A DNA stretch of 64,000 nucleotides from Parasedimentitalea denitrificans (GCF_011813015.1 NZ_QHLQ01000006.1:124001-188000); one strand, 5' to 3'. Positions 1 to 8,515 are shown, numbered from the stretch's first letter. Notes: generated by a model not told the origin, from the sequence alone. Program-made: numbers and translations.

Positions 1-302
1 TCTATTCGGTAATCACCCCCGAAGGCTGTGCGTCGATCCTGTGGAAAGACGCCGAGAAAATGCGCGAAGCAGCGCAGGCCCTGCGTTTGACAGCTGACGC
101 CCTACAGGAACTGGGTGTTGTTGATCACGTCATTGATGAGCCCAAAGGCGGAGCGCATCGTGACGCCGACACAGCAATCAAAGCCGTGGGTGAGACCATC
201 CAACAGCTGCTGAACGAGCTAAAGGCAATGGACGGCCCGGCGCTGATCAAGGATCGCCAGCAAAAGTACCTGAAACTGGGCTCCAAAGGCCTGGCAGCCT
301 AA
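1..302 (+). CDS. accA: Acetyl-CoA carboxylase carboxyltransferase subunit alpha, C-terminal part (5' truncated by window edge)
   Basis: Only the last ~99 residues are inside the window; the reading frame is already open at base 3 and ends at TAA 300-302. The visible segment starts with [16 protein letters not shown], which is characteristic of the carboxyltransferase alpha subunit near the acetyl-CoA/carboxybiotin active site, and ends with the helical tail typical of AccA. The enzyme transfers the carboxyl group from biotin to acetyl-CoA to give malonyl-CoA for fatty acid synthesis in the cytoplasm. A clear intrinsic terminator follows 26 nt after the stop, so this is the end of a transcription unit. 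The full protein is normally about 320 residues. Confidence 0.93.
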   Translation, partial: YSVITPEGCASILWKDAEKMREAAQALRLTADALQELGVVDHVIDEPKGGAHRDADTAIKAVGETIQQLLNELKAMDGPALIKDRQQKYLKLGSKGLAA

Positions 303-327
303 GGCATTAACAACATTATAGACTTTG

Positions 328-361
328 AAAGCCCCGACCAAATGGTTCGGGGCTTTTTCTT
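328..361 (+). terminator. Rho-independent terminator of accA
   Basis: An AAAGCCCCGA-CC arm, an AAAT loop and a GGTTCGGGGCTTT arm form a GC-rich stem ending in TTTTTCTT. It lies 26 nt after the accA stop codon. Confidence 0.85.
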
Positions 362-440
362 GTTAATGGCGAAGCACGTAAGTCCGCGACTTGGCGCCCC
401 TTTTGACAGCAAGGGGTGAAAGTTTAGCGGTCTGAACTGA

Positions 441-797
441 CTAGTCAGAAAGGCACAGTTTGTTGCCGTCCAAGTCTCTTACATAGGCGGAAAAACGGGG
501 GCCGCGTTGATTTGGCCCACCTTCACAGGTGCCGCCCAGTTCTATGGCCAATTCATACATTCGTTTGACATCGTCGCTGGTTCCAACACAAAAGCCGACC
601 ATCGAACCATTACCGACTGTGGCGGGATTCGTGTCGAAGGGGATAGCTGTAGCAAAGGCAAAATCATCGCCGATCCAGAATGTCATTCTGTCCGAAGGTG
701 ACATGCTCTGAAGTCCCGACTGCGCAAATAGAGCATCGTAGAATTTCTTTGAGGCGTCCATGTCGTTCGCTCCGACAACAAAGTAGTTCATTTTCAT
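441..797 (-). CDS. VOC-family (glyoxalase/bleomycin resistance-like) protein
   Basis: A 118-residue protein starting MKMNYFVVGANDMDASKKFY, followed by a second beta-alpha-beta-beta-beta half ending YVRDLDGNKLCLSD. This is the two-module vicinal oxygen chelate fold seen in glyoxalase-like and bleomycin-resistance-like proteins; metal ligands and substrate cannot be assigned by eye. The start at 797 is chosen because AGGAG lies 8 nt upstream (complement of 806-810); the longer upstream frame has no ribosome site and runs into the divergent regulator's promoter. The gene is transcribed away from a WYL-domain regulator, an arrangement that often means the regulator controls it. A role in detoxification is possible but unproven. 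Confidence 0.75.
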   Translation of the reverse strand: MKMNYFVVGANDMDASKKFYDALFAQSGLQSMSPSDRMTFWIGDDFAFATAIPFDTNPATVGNGSMVGFCVGTSDDVKRMYELAIELGGTCEGGPNQRGPRFSAYVRDLDGNKLCLSD

Positions 798-914
798 ATT
801 TTTATCTCCTGCATGCCGACGAAATGCTGCATGGCTTCTGCCGGTTTTGGCTGTGTTGAAAGGATGAGGACCAGATGGCGTTCCTCGCTTCGCCCTCGTC
901 ATATTGATAAATGT

Positions 915-927
915 GACATTTTATGTC
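915..927. promoter_or_regulatory. Perfect palindrome GACAT-TTT-ATGTC, candidate operator of the WYL regulator
   Basis: The 13-bp inverted repeat GACAT N3 ATGTC lies in the divergent intergenic region between the VOC gene and the WYL regulator, ending 11 nt before the regulator's proposed ATG at 939. It is the only strong dyad seen in that interval, so autoregulation and control of the VOC gene are plausible. Confidence 0.5.
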
Positions 928-938
928 CTATTTGTTTG

Positions 939-1673
939 ATGGTACGGACAAATGCACATGACAGGCTGCGACGGATGGAACTGCTTGCGGTTCAGCTAAA
1001 GCAGGACAGTCATTGCACGGTCAAAGACCTAGCCCTTCAGCACGGCGTCAGCACCCGGACGATTGCGCGGGATCTGTCACTGATGCGCGAACAGGGTATG
1101 CAGATTGATGCCGACCGTGGGCGTGGCGGTGGCGTACGGCTTGACCGGAACTGGGGTGTCGGCCGGATAAATCTGGATTACTCAGAAGCGGTCGATCTTC
1201 TTATCAGTATTGCGGTGGCCGAGCAGATGAATTCACCGATGTTTCTGGCCAGCCTTGGGTCTGTTCGACGGCAATTGGTGGCCTCTTTTTCGCCAGAGAA
1301 ACGCAATAAGGTGAACCGCCTGAAGGCCCGTATTCTGATCGGTGTCACCGCGTCCACTTATGTTCAGGCGAGTGCCAGTGCGCCACCAAAGCGGGTTGTA
1401 CAGGCTCTACACCAGGCCTTTATCGACCAAGAGACGTTGGAAATACGATACCAACGAGAGGATGGTGAAACATCCGAGCGACAGATCGCGCCACATTACC
1501 TATTGCTGAAGTACCCGGTTTGGTACGTCGTTGCGTTTGACGATCTTAGACAAGGACCAAGGACATTTCGTTGTGATCGGATTCTGGCTGCGACTAAAAC
1601 TGGAACTCATTTCAACCTGCTGCCCAAGGAAGCGTTCCGTCCATCACTAACTGATGATGATCTTTCGGTTTGA
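939..1673 (+). CDS. YafY/DeoR-type transcriptional regulator with WYL domain
   Basis: The proposed product is 244 residues. The N-terminal winged helix-turn-helix reads KDLALQHGVSTRTIARDL followed by the wing (DRGRGGGVRL); the C-terminal half carries the WYL-type core around YLLLKYPVWYVVAFD. WYL proteins bind small effectors or nucleotides and commonly regulate a neighbouring operon. The frame stays open upstream to 813, but that extension overlaps the divergent VOC gene's 5' region and has no regulator-like sequence, so the start MVRTNAHDRLRR at 939 is preferred although its ribosome site is weak. The likely target is the divergent VOC gene, through the palindrome at 915-927. Confidence 0.8.
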   Translation: MVRTNAHDRLRRMELLAVQLKQDSHCTVKDLALQHGVSTRTIARDLSLMREQGMQIDADRGRGGGVRLDRNWGVGRINLDYSEAVDLLISIAVAEQMNSPMFLASLGSVRRQLVASFSPEKRNKVNRLKARILIGVTASTYVQASASAPPKRVVQALHQAFIDQETLEIRYQREDGETSERQIAPHYLLLKYPVWYVVAFDDLRQGPRTFRCDRILAATKTGTHFNLLPKEAFRPSLTDDDLSV

Positions 1674-1817
1674 TTGGGCTGCCACAAGCTACGGCAGCGT
1701 TGTCACTAATGCGGCCCCTGCTCCCAATTTGCCTAAAACCCTAAATTCATCTTCGTTCCGGCAGCGCTATCTTGTGGTATCCTGACGTTCAGATTCGAGC
1801 AAAACAGGGGCGCACCA

Positions 1818-2264
1818 ATGACGCATTCAACACTGGCTGACATGATCAGCGATAAGCCTGTGCAGACGACGTCCCCCAATGATACCGTGCGGACCGCCTG
1901 TATTATCATGACCTCAGCCAATGTTGGCGCCCTGCCAGTTGTGGACGATAACGGTGTTCTGGTTGGGATACTCAGCGAGCGCGACGTTATTCAGCGCAGC
2001 ATTATCGTGTACCGGCCATCGGCATCGACCCTTGTCAAACAGGTCATGACACCCAATCCGCAATTTCTTGCCCCTGATGCCAAGCCAAATGAGGCCTACA
2101 TGATCATGAGCAAGGGCAAATTCCGCCACCTACCGGTGTGCGAGGATGACAAGTGTATTGGGATTGTTTCAATTCGCGATTTCATCCCCCCGCAAGGCAA
2201 ATCGATCGTTGATCGCCTGCGTGGAAAATCCTCCAAGGCCAAAGTGCTAGGCCCTCGCTTCTAA
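1818..2264 (+). CDS. CBS-domain pair protein
   Basis: A 148-residue protein composed almost entirely of two CBS domains: residues ~8-60 (VQTTSPNDTVRTA ... VGILSERDVIQ) and ~75-130 (VMTPNPQFLAPDAKPNEAY ... IGIVSIRDF). CBS pairs bind adenosine nucleotides such as AMP/ATP and act as energy or redox sensors; no catalytic domain is fused here. A short basic tail (DRLRGKSSKAKVLG) follows. The start is supported by AGGGG upstream of ATG. It appears monocistronic, with a regulator upstream and a convergent LysR gene downstream. Its partner protein is unknown. Confidence 0.85.
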   Translation: MTHSTLADMISDKPVQTTSPNDTVRTACIIMTSANVGALPVVDDNGVLVGILSERDVIQRSIIVYRPSASTLVKQVMTPNPQFLAPDAKPNEAYMIMSKGKFRHLPVCEDDKCIGIVSIRDFIPPQGKSIVDRLRGKSSKAKVLGPRF

Positions 2265-2335
2265 AACCTCTTCGATGTGCGCTTTGGGGTGCCTGTTCCG
2301 TACCGGAGGGGCATCCCGCAAGTGTTTCTAACGCT

Positions 2336-3181
2336 TCATCTAACGCTGCTTTGGAGTAGGTTGATAAGATCTGATATCTCGTCGCGTTTCTCGCCTGGGG
2401 TTACATATGCCGACAGGGCAATGGATGAGAGCGGCGGTAGGTCCAAGTGCTGGGCGACTATTTGCAAAGGTGGCGTGACCGCAGCCTTAGGCATGACCGT
2501 CAGGGCCAGTCCAGCCAATACAAAAGCCCGCACGCCTATGGGATGTGGGCTTAGGTGCGCAATCTGTCCCGCTTGACCACTCGCATCCAGCGCCTCAAAC
2601 GCATAGCGCCGCAGGTCCCGGCCATCTGTTTGGAAAGCGAGAGGCACAGGGGTGCTGAACCGGGGTTCAAACTCAGGGCCAGACACCCAGACCAAAGGTT
2701 GCGAGTGGACAAACCTTTGCCCTGCATGCTTTCCCTGATCGATCATAAACGCGATGTCGATTTCGTCAGCTTCCAACCGGCCCAATAGCGCATCGCTCCG
2801 GTCACATTGGATGTGAATTTGAACGTCCGGCACAAGCTCTGCAAAGGCCGACAAAACGTCGGACACAACAGACATGGCTAGGGTGACTGTAGTGCCAAGC
2901 CGTACAATTCGCTGCGAATGTGCAGCCTGTACAGCCTCCACCGCCTCTTCCGACAAGGCCAGAATACGACGCGCATAGACAAGGAAAGCCTCTCCCTCAG
3001 ACGTTAGGCGCATTTTCTTGCCTCGCCCCCGCTCGATCAATTTGCGTTGAAGCTCGGTTTCCAGTTTGGCGATTTGTGCACTGACCGCAGATTGCACCGT
3101 ATTCCGTCGTGCTGCGGCCACTGAGAAATTCAATGTCTCGGCAACTTGGACGTAGGTCTTGAGAGTGTTTTGATCAATCAT
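2336..3181 (-). CDS. LysR-family transcriptional regulator
   Basis: 281 residues. The N-terminal LysR helix-turn-helix is clear (TYVQVAETLNFSVAAARR, SAVSAQIAKLETELQRKL), followed by a substrate-binding effector domain (VRLGTTVTLAMS ...). The gene is divergent from a TSUP-family exporter, with 95 bp between the starts; LysR regulators usually control the divergent gene in response to a pathway metabolite. A 7-bp inverted repeat in that interval may be part of its binding region. If the exporter moves sulfite, sulfoacetate or another organic anion, the effector could be the same compound; this is inference only. Confidence 0.88.
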   Translation of the reverse strand: MIDQNTLKTYVQVAETLNFSVAAARRNTVQSAVSAQIAKLETELQRKLIERGRGKKMRLTSEGEAFLVYARRILALSEEAVEAVQAAHSQRIVRLGTTVTLAMSVVSDVLSAFAELVPDVQIHIQCDRSDALLGRLEADEIDIAFMIDQGKHAGQRFVHSQPLVWVSGPEFEPRFSTPVPLAFQTDGRDLRRYAFEALDASGQAGQIAHLSPHPIGVRAFVLAGLALTVMPKAAVTPPLQIVAQHLDLPPLSSIALSAYVTPGEKRDEISDLINLLQSSVR

Positions 3182-3210
3182 AAATCTGAGTTAGAGATTT
3201 AACAGATCAA

Positions 3211-3241
3211 AAGAAACCGTTTTATCGATTTTATGTTTCTT
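3211..3241. promoter_or_regulatory. Inverted repeat AAGAAAC-N17-GTTTCTT between lysR and TSUP exporter
   Basis: Perfect 7-bp arms at 3211-3217 and 3235-3241 lie in the 95-bp divergent region. The overall span of 31 bp suits a LysR-type regulatory site, but the sequence does not give a simple T-N11-A site, so the assignment is tentative. Confidence 0.35.
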
Positions 3242-3276
3242 CGTATTGCTGGCTGACCATTACAGGAGCCCGCACG

Positions 3277-4035
3277 ATGGATCTTAGCCTTTCGTTCTAT
3301 GTCGTCACTGCCTTGGCAGTGTTTATCACCGGCCTTTCCAAGAGCGGTTTTGGCGGTGGTCTGGGCGTGATGTCTGTTCCCATGATGAGCCTGTTTGTAG
3401 AGCCCCGGTTCGCGGCGGCGGTTCTGATGCCTGTGCTGCTTGCGATGGATGTTCTGATTGTCTTGCGGTTTTGGAACAAGTGGAGTTTTGCCGTCCTAAG
3501 GCCACTGCTTACTGGCGCGGCACTCGGCTTAGTCATTGGTACCGCGACATTTCAGTGGATGGATGCGAATGCGATCCGTTTCACGGTGGGTGTAATGGCG
3601 GTGTTTTTCGTTGGTCAGTTTCTGTTCAAACAGGGGCGCCTTGCCACTTCGTCTGGTGATCGGTTTTGGGCAGGTTCATTTTTGGGTTCAATTTCAGGGT
3701 TCTCCAGCTTTATCGCCCATGCCGGCGGGCCACCGGTTAAGGGATACCTGTTGGCCCAAGATCTAGAGAAAACCAGCTTTGTCGCCACTAACACGTTGTT
3801 TTTCTTTATCCTCAACGCGACCAAATTCGGTATCTACGGCGCCTTAGGAACGCTGAATACTGACAGCGTATCCGTCAGCCTTGTGGTGGCACCTGCGCTG
3901 TTTCTGGGTATCGCCCTTGGGGCGAAGTTGCATCAGCACATGGATCAACGTTTTTTCGTGAAGATCGTCTATGGATTTCTCGCAATCACAGCGTTCAAGC
4001 TGCTGCACGACAGTATTCCGGCATTGTTCAGTTAG
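3277..4035 (+). CDS. TSUP-family (TauE/SafE-like) anion exporter
   Basis: 252 residues, nearly all hydrophobic, with about 8 predicted membrane segments. The N-terminal motif ITGLSKSGFGGGLG and the central motif ISGFSSFIAHAGGPP are the repeated signatures of the 4-toluene sulfonate uptake permease/TauE-SafE family, whose members export sulfite, sulfoacetate and other organic anions. AGGAG 10 nt before ATG supports the start. Divergent from a LysR regulator. It differs clearly from the second TSUP protein in the window (17617-18363), which is embedded in the taurine operon, so the two probably serve different substrates. Confidence 0.85.
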   Translation: MDLSLSFYVVTALAVFITGLSKSGFGGGLGVMSVPMMSLFVEPRFAAAVLMPVLLAMDVLIVLRFWNKWSFAVLRPLLTGAALGLVIGTATFQWMDANAIRFTVGVMAVFFVGQFLFKQGRLATSSGDRFWAGSFLGSISGFSSFIAHAGGPPVKGYLLAQDLEKTSFVATNTLFFFILNATKFGIYGALGTLNTDSVSVSLVVAPALFLGIALGAKLHQHMDQRFFVKIVYGFLAITAFKLLHDSIPALFS

Positions 4036-4106
4036 GGCGTTAGTGCGTCATCAGGATGTGTAGCCGCACAAAGAGTTCCGCCTCGTTGCCAACGTGATCA
4101 TTCATC

Positions 4107-4757
4107 TCAGCCCGTCAGCATCCGCAGCCCTTGGGTCACGTCTGATCGCACGGCCAGCCGCAGGCCTGGCTCATCCCCGGCCTTTAGTGCGGCGATGATC
4201 AGCTTGTGATCACGGGGAGGTTCAGTGCGGCGCAAACGGCCGTATAGGGACCGCATGGTGGGGCCTAACTGCAGCCAGACGGTTTCCGCCATGGCCAGCA
4301 TCGCCGGAGCTTGAGCGCGCAGATACAGCGTGCGGTGGAATTCAAGGTTTGAGCGGATATAGCCAACAGCATCGCGTTTTGACACTGCCTCGGCCACACC
4401 CATGTTGATGCTCTGCAACCGGTCGATCAGCGCCATATGCGCTCGTGGCAAGGCCCGGCTGGCCAGCTCGACCTCTAGCAGGGCGCGCAGAGCGGCCAGT
4501 TCTTCGATCCGTTCATTGCTAAGTTCCGGCGTCGAGACCCGCCCGGATGTGGACAGGAACAGCGCGCCCTCGGCCACCAGACGGCGCACCGATTCGCGGG
4601 CGGGGGTCATTGAAACATCGAACTCGCGACCAATTCCGCGCAGGGTCAGCGCCTGCCCCGGTGCGATCTCGCCGTGCATGATGCGGGTGCGCAACGCGCG
4701 ATAGATCCGCTCATGAGCGGAACCGGACACTTCGGAGGGACGAGGAGAAACCATCAT
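4107..4757 (-). CDS. GntR-family transcriptional regulator (FCD type)
   Basis: 216 residues. The winged helix-turn-helix occupies ~10-75 (RIYRALRTRIMHGEIAPGQ, REFDVSMTPARESVRRL) and is followed by an all-helical FCD effector domain (LAALRALLEVELASRALPR, FHRTLYLRAQAP). FadR-like FCD regulators respond to carboxylic acids or related metabolites. Two ATG codons (4757, 4754) are in tandem; the first is used here. The palindrome TGTGATCACA lies just upstream and may mediate autoregulation. No metabolic target gene is next to it: the upstream neighbour on the same strand is a metallopeptidase. Confidence 0.85.
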   Translation of the reverse strand: MMVSPRPSEVSGSAHERIYRALRTRIMHGEIAPGQALTLRGIGREFDVSMTPARESVRRLVAEGALFLSTSGRVSTPELSNERIEELAALRALLEVELASRALPRAHMALIDRLQSINMGVAEAVSKRDAVGYIRSNLEFHRTLYLRAQAPAMLAMAETVWLQLGPTMRSLYGRLRRTEPPRDHKLIIAALKAGDEPGLRLAVRSDVTQGLRMLTG

Positions 4758-4764
4758 TTGCCTA

Positions 4765-4774
4765 TGTGATCACA
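4765..4774. promoter_or_regulatory. Palindrome TGTGATCACA upstream of the GntR gene
   Basis: A perfect 10-bp dyad starts 8 nt upstream of the GntR start codon. Such GATC-centred sites are compatible with GntR operators. A half-similar site (GTGATCAT) occurs downstream near 4090. Confidence 0.4.
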
Positions 4775-4823
4775 AATTGAGCCCTCGTCAACCGCCGTCG
4801 ACCCAAGACACCCTGCCCTGTAT

Positions 4824-5510
4824 TTAAACGTCGAACCGAAACCGATGCAGGCCACCGCCCTGCTGTTTCAACCATTTCCGAGGGCCTTGATAGTCGCCGT
4901 ACAGATGCTCGACCTGCGCCCAGAACGCGGGTGAGTGGTTCATTTCTGCCAGATGGGCCACCTCATGCGCCGCAACGTAGCGCAGCACCTCTGGCGGGGC
5001 CAGAATCAGCCGCCAAGAATACATCAAGCCGCCATCCGAGGTGCATGACCCCCACCGCGAGCGCGTATCGCGCAGGGTGATGCGGGAATAAGACCTGCCC
5101 AACGCTGTGGCATAATTGTCCGAAGCCGCAGCCAGCCGATCCCGCGCCAGTTCGCGCAGAAACCGCTGCAAGACCCGCCCCGGCCGGTCACCTGGCACCT
5201 CGATCTCATTCTCATGAATCCGAACCCGCTTGCCGGAGGCCGCAACGACGCGGCGCTCAATACCGTCGATTGGCAGATAAGTCCCTGATTGCACGACCAA
5301 TGACTCTGGATGTTTGGCCAAATGGCTTCTGATCCAGTCTTCTTTCTCGGCGGCAAAGTCCAGCGCTTCACGTTCAGGCAGTGATTTCGGCAGCGTCAAC
5401 GTTACCCGCCCGTCCAATGCCGAAATACGCAGGCTAAGACGGCGCGCCCGAGGGGAGCGGCGCAAAGTCAGTGGAACCGGAGGGTTTCCAGGCAGGTGAT
5501 GTTCGGCCAT
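4824..5510 (-). CDS. YgjP/DUF45-type M48-family metallopeptidase
   Basis: 228 residues. The zinc-protease signature HEVAH is at ~182-186, with a further His at ~192 (MNHSPAFW). The family hallmark SRWGSCTSDGGL is at ~151-162 and the N-terminal beta-rich region (PLTLRRSPRARRLSLRIS) is also typical of YgjP-like proteins, in which SprT-like folds are predicted to be soluble metalloproteases. The substrate is unknown. AAGGGG upstream of ATG 5510 supports the start. It is upstream of the GntR gene on the same strand with a 66-bp gap, so co-transcription is possible but not obvious. Confidence 0.85.
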   Translation of the reverse strand: MAEHHLPGNPPVPLTLRRSPRARRLSLRISALDGRVTLTLPKSLPEREALDFAAEKEDWIRSHLAKHPESLVVQSGTYLPIDGIERRVVAASGKRVRIHENEIEVPGDRPGRVLQRFLRELARDRLAAASDNYATALGRSYSRITLRDTRSRWGSCTSDGGLMYSWRLILAPPEVLRYVAAHEVAHLAEMNHSPAFWAQVEHLYGDYQGPRKWLKQQGGGLHRFRFDV

Positions 5511-5609
5511 TGGGGCCCCTTAAAAGACTAAAGGCTTTGACAGTTCCTACCTCATATGGCAGGTCGTCGGAATCGTCGATAGACTCAAGCATTAATCAAG
5601 GGGATACAC

Positions 5610-5936
5610 ATGCCCAAGGAAGAATGGGGTGTAAAACGCGTCTGCCCAACGACTGGCAAGCGTTTTTACGACCTGAACAAATCTCCGATCGTTAGCCCCT
5701 ACACGGGTGAAGCGGTTGAACTGCTAACTGGCAAGGGCCGGATGATCGCAGCGGATGCCGAAGATGCAGCATCTATGAAGGCCAAGGAAAACTCCGATTC
5801 GGAAGAAGTCGTACTGGATGATGATGATACATCCGACATCGATCTGGGCGATGACGTTCTGGACGATGACGAGGATGAAGATACTGTTCCTCTCGAAGAA
5901 ATCGCTGACGTTGCTACCAACGACGACGATTCCTGA
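5610..5936 (+). CDS. FYDLN-acid family protein (TIGR02300-like)
   Basis: 108 residues. The N-terminal block KEEWGVKRVCPTTGKRFYDL with the following NKSPIVSPYTGE is the diagnostic FYDLN domain of alphaproteobacteria. The remainder is strongly acidic, with long Asp/Glu runs from ~70 to the C-terminus (for example VVLDDDDTSDIDLGDD). The function is not known; the single CP..G pair could be half of a zinc site. AAGGGG precedes ATG 5610. It is monocistronic and followed by tRNA-Ala. Confidence 0.88.
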   Translation: MPKEEWGVKRVCPTTGKRFYDLNKSPIVSPYTGEAVELLTGKGRMIAADAEDAASMKAKENSDSEEVVLDDDDTSDIDLGDDVLDDDEDEDTVPLEEIADVATNDDDS

Positions 5937-6098
5937 TCGTTTCACAACGAATTAGGGCGTGCTTTTCGACCCGTAAGGCTGATTTTCAGCGGCTCGAAAA
6001 AAAGCTTAGATGATGGCGCATTTTCCTCTTGCGGAGTGCGCCATCGTCCCTTAAATCAGCCACACACCGCGGGACGGCAACATCACGCGGCTCGGTTT

Positions 6099-6174
6099 GG
6101 GGCCTTAGCTCAGCTGGGAGAGCGCCTCGCTGGCAGCGAGGAGGTCAGGAGTTCGATCCTCCTAGGCTCCACCA
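6099..6174 (+). tRNA. tRNA-Ala (anticodon GGC)
   Basis: A complete cloverleaf is visible. The acceptor stem GGGGCCT pairs with AGGCTCC, the D arm is GCTC...GAGC, and the anticodon stem CCTCG/CGAGG encloses CTGGCAG with GGC at 6132-6134. The T arm contains GTTCGATC, and the 3' ACCA is encoded at 6171-6174. The length is 76 nt. Confidence 0.97.
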
Positions 6175-6283
6175 AACCACCCCCGCCTAAGTGAAGCAGT
6201 GACAGCATACAGCTTTGCGCGGCAAGCCATGCGTTGGCGGCCTTTCGATTTACATTGCCCAGAACCACTAATACTCTGGCAAA

Positions 6284-7201
6284 ATGGTAACGATACATAT
6301 TGTTGATGCATTTACTGATACTCCGGAAACAGGAAACCGCGCAGGCGTCGTTCTTGATGCGAGCGGGCTAAATGCATCTGAGATGCAAGACATTGCGGCC
6401 TTTGCAGGATTTTCGGAAACTGCGTTTGTTTTGCCTGCGCAGGGGCCAGATCATGACTTGCAGGTCCGCTACTTTACTCCGCAGATAGAAGTGCCAATTT
6501 GTGGACACGCGACTATTGCGACCCACTTTCTAAGGGCTTCGATTTCGGGCGATGCCGAGTATCCGATTAAGGTACTTACCGGTGTCGGCATACTGCCGGC
6601 TGAGGTTTCAACAGAAGGCCCAAAAATACAGGTGTCGATGACCCAAGGGGCCGTTGAATATGGTCCACTTCTGAGCGCTGAGGAATTGGACCTGCTTGCT
6701 GCTGCATTGGGTCTAGAGCAATCTGATTTTGTCGACGGGCTGCCGGCGCAAATTGTCTCAACCGGGCACTCCAAGGTCATCATACCCATCCAGTCGCGTA
6801 AAGTTTTGGATGAGCTGGTACCAGATGCGGAAAAGTTGACGTTGCTGAGCAACAAGATCGGCTGCAACGGGTTCTTTCCGGTGGTACTGGAAAAGTCTGG
6901 CGGCGCGCTAGAGACCTATGGCCGGATGTTCGCACCTTCAATTGGCATTGCCGAAGACCCGGTGACTGGCAACGCAAACGGCCCAACTGGTGCCTATCTG
7001 GTTAAACACGGTGTGATCAAGCTCACCGGCAGCTTTAGCTACCAAGGGCACCAGGGCCACAAGATGGGTAAACCCGGAACCGTTTTTGTGACGCTATCCT
7101 TGGATGGCGAGAACCTGAAAGTGCAGGTCGCCGGTCAGGCTGTTCGCGCAGGGGAACTGGAATACTCCCCCGCGCTTAGTCACCCTCAACGGCTAAGGTA
7201 A
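6284..7201 (+). CDS. PhzF-family isomerase/epimerase-like protein
   Basis: 305 residues with the two-lobed diaminopimelate-epimerase-like fold of the PhzF family. The catalytic Glu region AGFSETAFVLPA is near residue 45, the signature PICGHATIATHF follows, and the C-lobe motif EDPVTGNANGPTGAYL is intact. Family members isomerise or tautomerise small metabolites; the substrate cannot be read from sequence and no phenazine pathway is present. The ribosome site is weak. The gene ends by overlapping the convergent aminotransferase gene by 9 nt (7193-7201). Confidence 0.87.
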   Translation: MVTIHIVDAFTDTPETGNRAGVVLDASGLNASEMQDIAAFAGFSETAFVLPAQGPDHDLQVRYFTPQIEVPICGHATIATHFLRASISGDAEYPIKVLTGVGILPAEVSTEGPKIQVSMTQGAVEYGPLLSAEELDLLAAALGLEQSDFVDGLPAQIVSTGHSKVIIPIQSRKVLDELVPDAEKLTLLSNKIGCNGFFPVVLEKSGGALETYGRMFAPSIGIAEDPVTGNANGPTGAYLVKHGVIKLTGSFSYQGHQGHKMGKPGTVFVTLSLDGENLKVQVAGQAVRAGELEYSPALSHPQRLR

Positions 7202-8515
7202 CGACGCGCTTATCGCGACTTCCAGCTTGTCCACCACCTCGGTGATCTGTTCATCCGTGATGATAAACGGTGGAGCCAGCAGGATGTGGTCGCCGTTGAC
7301 GCCGTCACGGGTGCCGGACATCGGATAGCAGATCAGGCCAGCCTCAAACGCGGCTTTTTTGATCTTTTTGGCCAGTCCAGTCGAAGGATCGAATGGGGTC
7401 TTCGTGTTGCGATCCGCGACCAGTTCGATACCGCGGAACAGGCCTCGGCCACGGATATCACCCACATTAGGGTGCTGGCCAAACCGTTCGACCAAAGCGG
7501 CTTGCAGCTTTTCTCCCATCTCGGCGCTGCGCTGCACCAATCCGCGATCCAGCATCGACCGCACAACAGCCAATGCGGCGGCTGTGGCGACTGGGTGGCC
7601 AATGTAGGTATGACCATGCTGGAAGAAGCCGCTGCCGGCCTCGATTGCCTGATAGATCTGTTTTGAGCACAGCATCGCACCGATAGGCTGGTACCCTGCC
7701 CCCAACCCCTTGGCGATACAGAGGATATCTGGCGCAACATCATCCACGTCGCAGGCAAACAGGTGGCCAGTTCGGCCCATGCCGCACATCACTTCGTCCA
7801 AAATCAACAGGACACCGTACTGGTCGCAAATCTCGCGAACCCGTTTAAAATACCCCTCGACCGGAGGCACGGCACCAGAGGTGGCACCAACCACGGGCTC
7901 TGCCATAAAGGCCATCACACTTTCCGGGCCAAGGCGCAGAATTTCCGCCTCCAACTCGTTGGCGACACGTTGGCCATAGTCATATGGCGTCTCACCTTCG
8001 GGGCGTTCGGCATATTCATAGCAGGGCGCGATGTGTGAAATATCGATCAGAAGCGGTGCAAACTGCGCACGCCGCCATTCGTTGCCGCCAGCCGCCAGTG
8101 CACCCAGTGTATTGCCGTGATAGCTTTGGCGTCGGGCAATCACATGGCGGCGCTTCGTCTCGCCCTTTTCCAGATAGTACTGCCGCGCCAGTTTGATAGC
8201 CGACTCGGTTGCCTCGGAGCCGCCAGAGACGAAATAGACCCGGTCCAGGTCGCCGGGGGCATTGGCAATCAACAAATCCGCCAGTTCCTCGGCCGGATCT
8301 GACGTAAGGAAACTCGTGTGGGCAAAGGCCAGTTTACCAACCTGATCCTGCACAGCCTGAATGACCGCTGCGTCAGAGTGCCCCAGACAGGACACCGCCG
8401 CGCCGCCAGATCCATCGAAGTACCGCTTACCATTTGCATCAATCAAATAGCAGCCATCGCCAGCAACAGCCGTAGGCAACTGCGCCTTGGTATGGCGGGG
8501 AAACACGTGACTCAT
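7193..8515 (-). CDS. Class III (omega-amino acid type) PLP aminotransferase
   Basis: 440 residues from MSHVFPRHTKAQLP. PLP-fold landmarks are present: GSGGAAVSCLGH near the N-terminus, YFVSGGSEATESAIKLAR, the pyridine-N Asp in LILDEVMCGMGRTG, and the Schiff-base Lys in CIAKGLGAGYQPIGAM. The reaction is transfer of an omega- or alpha-amino group to pyruvate or 2-oxoglutarate; the exact donor is unknown. The start at 8515 is preferred over upstream in-frame codons because GGAG lies 9 nt before it. It is back to back with tpa across a 181-bp region carrying TauR-type repeats, so a role with another amino-sulfonate or a taurine-related amine is possible but is inference. Confidence 0.85.
   Translation of the reverse strand: MSHVFPRHTKAQLPTAVAGDGCYLIDANGKRYFDGSGGAAVSCLGHSDAAVIQAVQDQVGKLAFAHTSFLTSDPAEELADLLIANAPGDLDRVYFVSGGSEATESAIKLARQYYLEKGETKRRHVIARRQSYHGNTLGALAAGGNEWRRAQFAPLLIDISHIAPCYEYAERPEGETPYDYGQRVANELEAEILRLGPESVMAFMAEPVVGATSGAVPPVEGYFKRVREICDQYGVLLILDEVMCGMGRTGHLFACDVDDVAPDILCIAKGLGAGYQPIGAMLCSKQIYQAIEAGSGFFQHGHTYIGHPVATAAALAVVRSMLDRGLVQRSAEMGEKLQAALVERFGQHPNVGDIRGRGLFRGIELVADRNTKTPFDPSTGLAKKIKKAAFEAGLICYPMSGTRDGVNGDHILLAPPFIITDEQITEVVDKLEVAISASLP

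Noticed and set aside
813..938. Longer N-terminus of the WYL regulator from 813
   Set aside because: The extension overlaps the divergent VOC gene's ribosome site and the 915-927 palindrome, and its sequence is unlike the family.
6012..6045. Hairpin GATGGCGCA / TGCGCCATC after the FYDLN gene as a terminator
   Set aside because: The stem is good but the loop is 16 nt and no T-run follows; a terminator is possible but not supportable.
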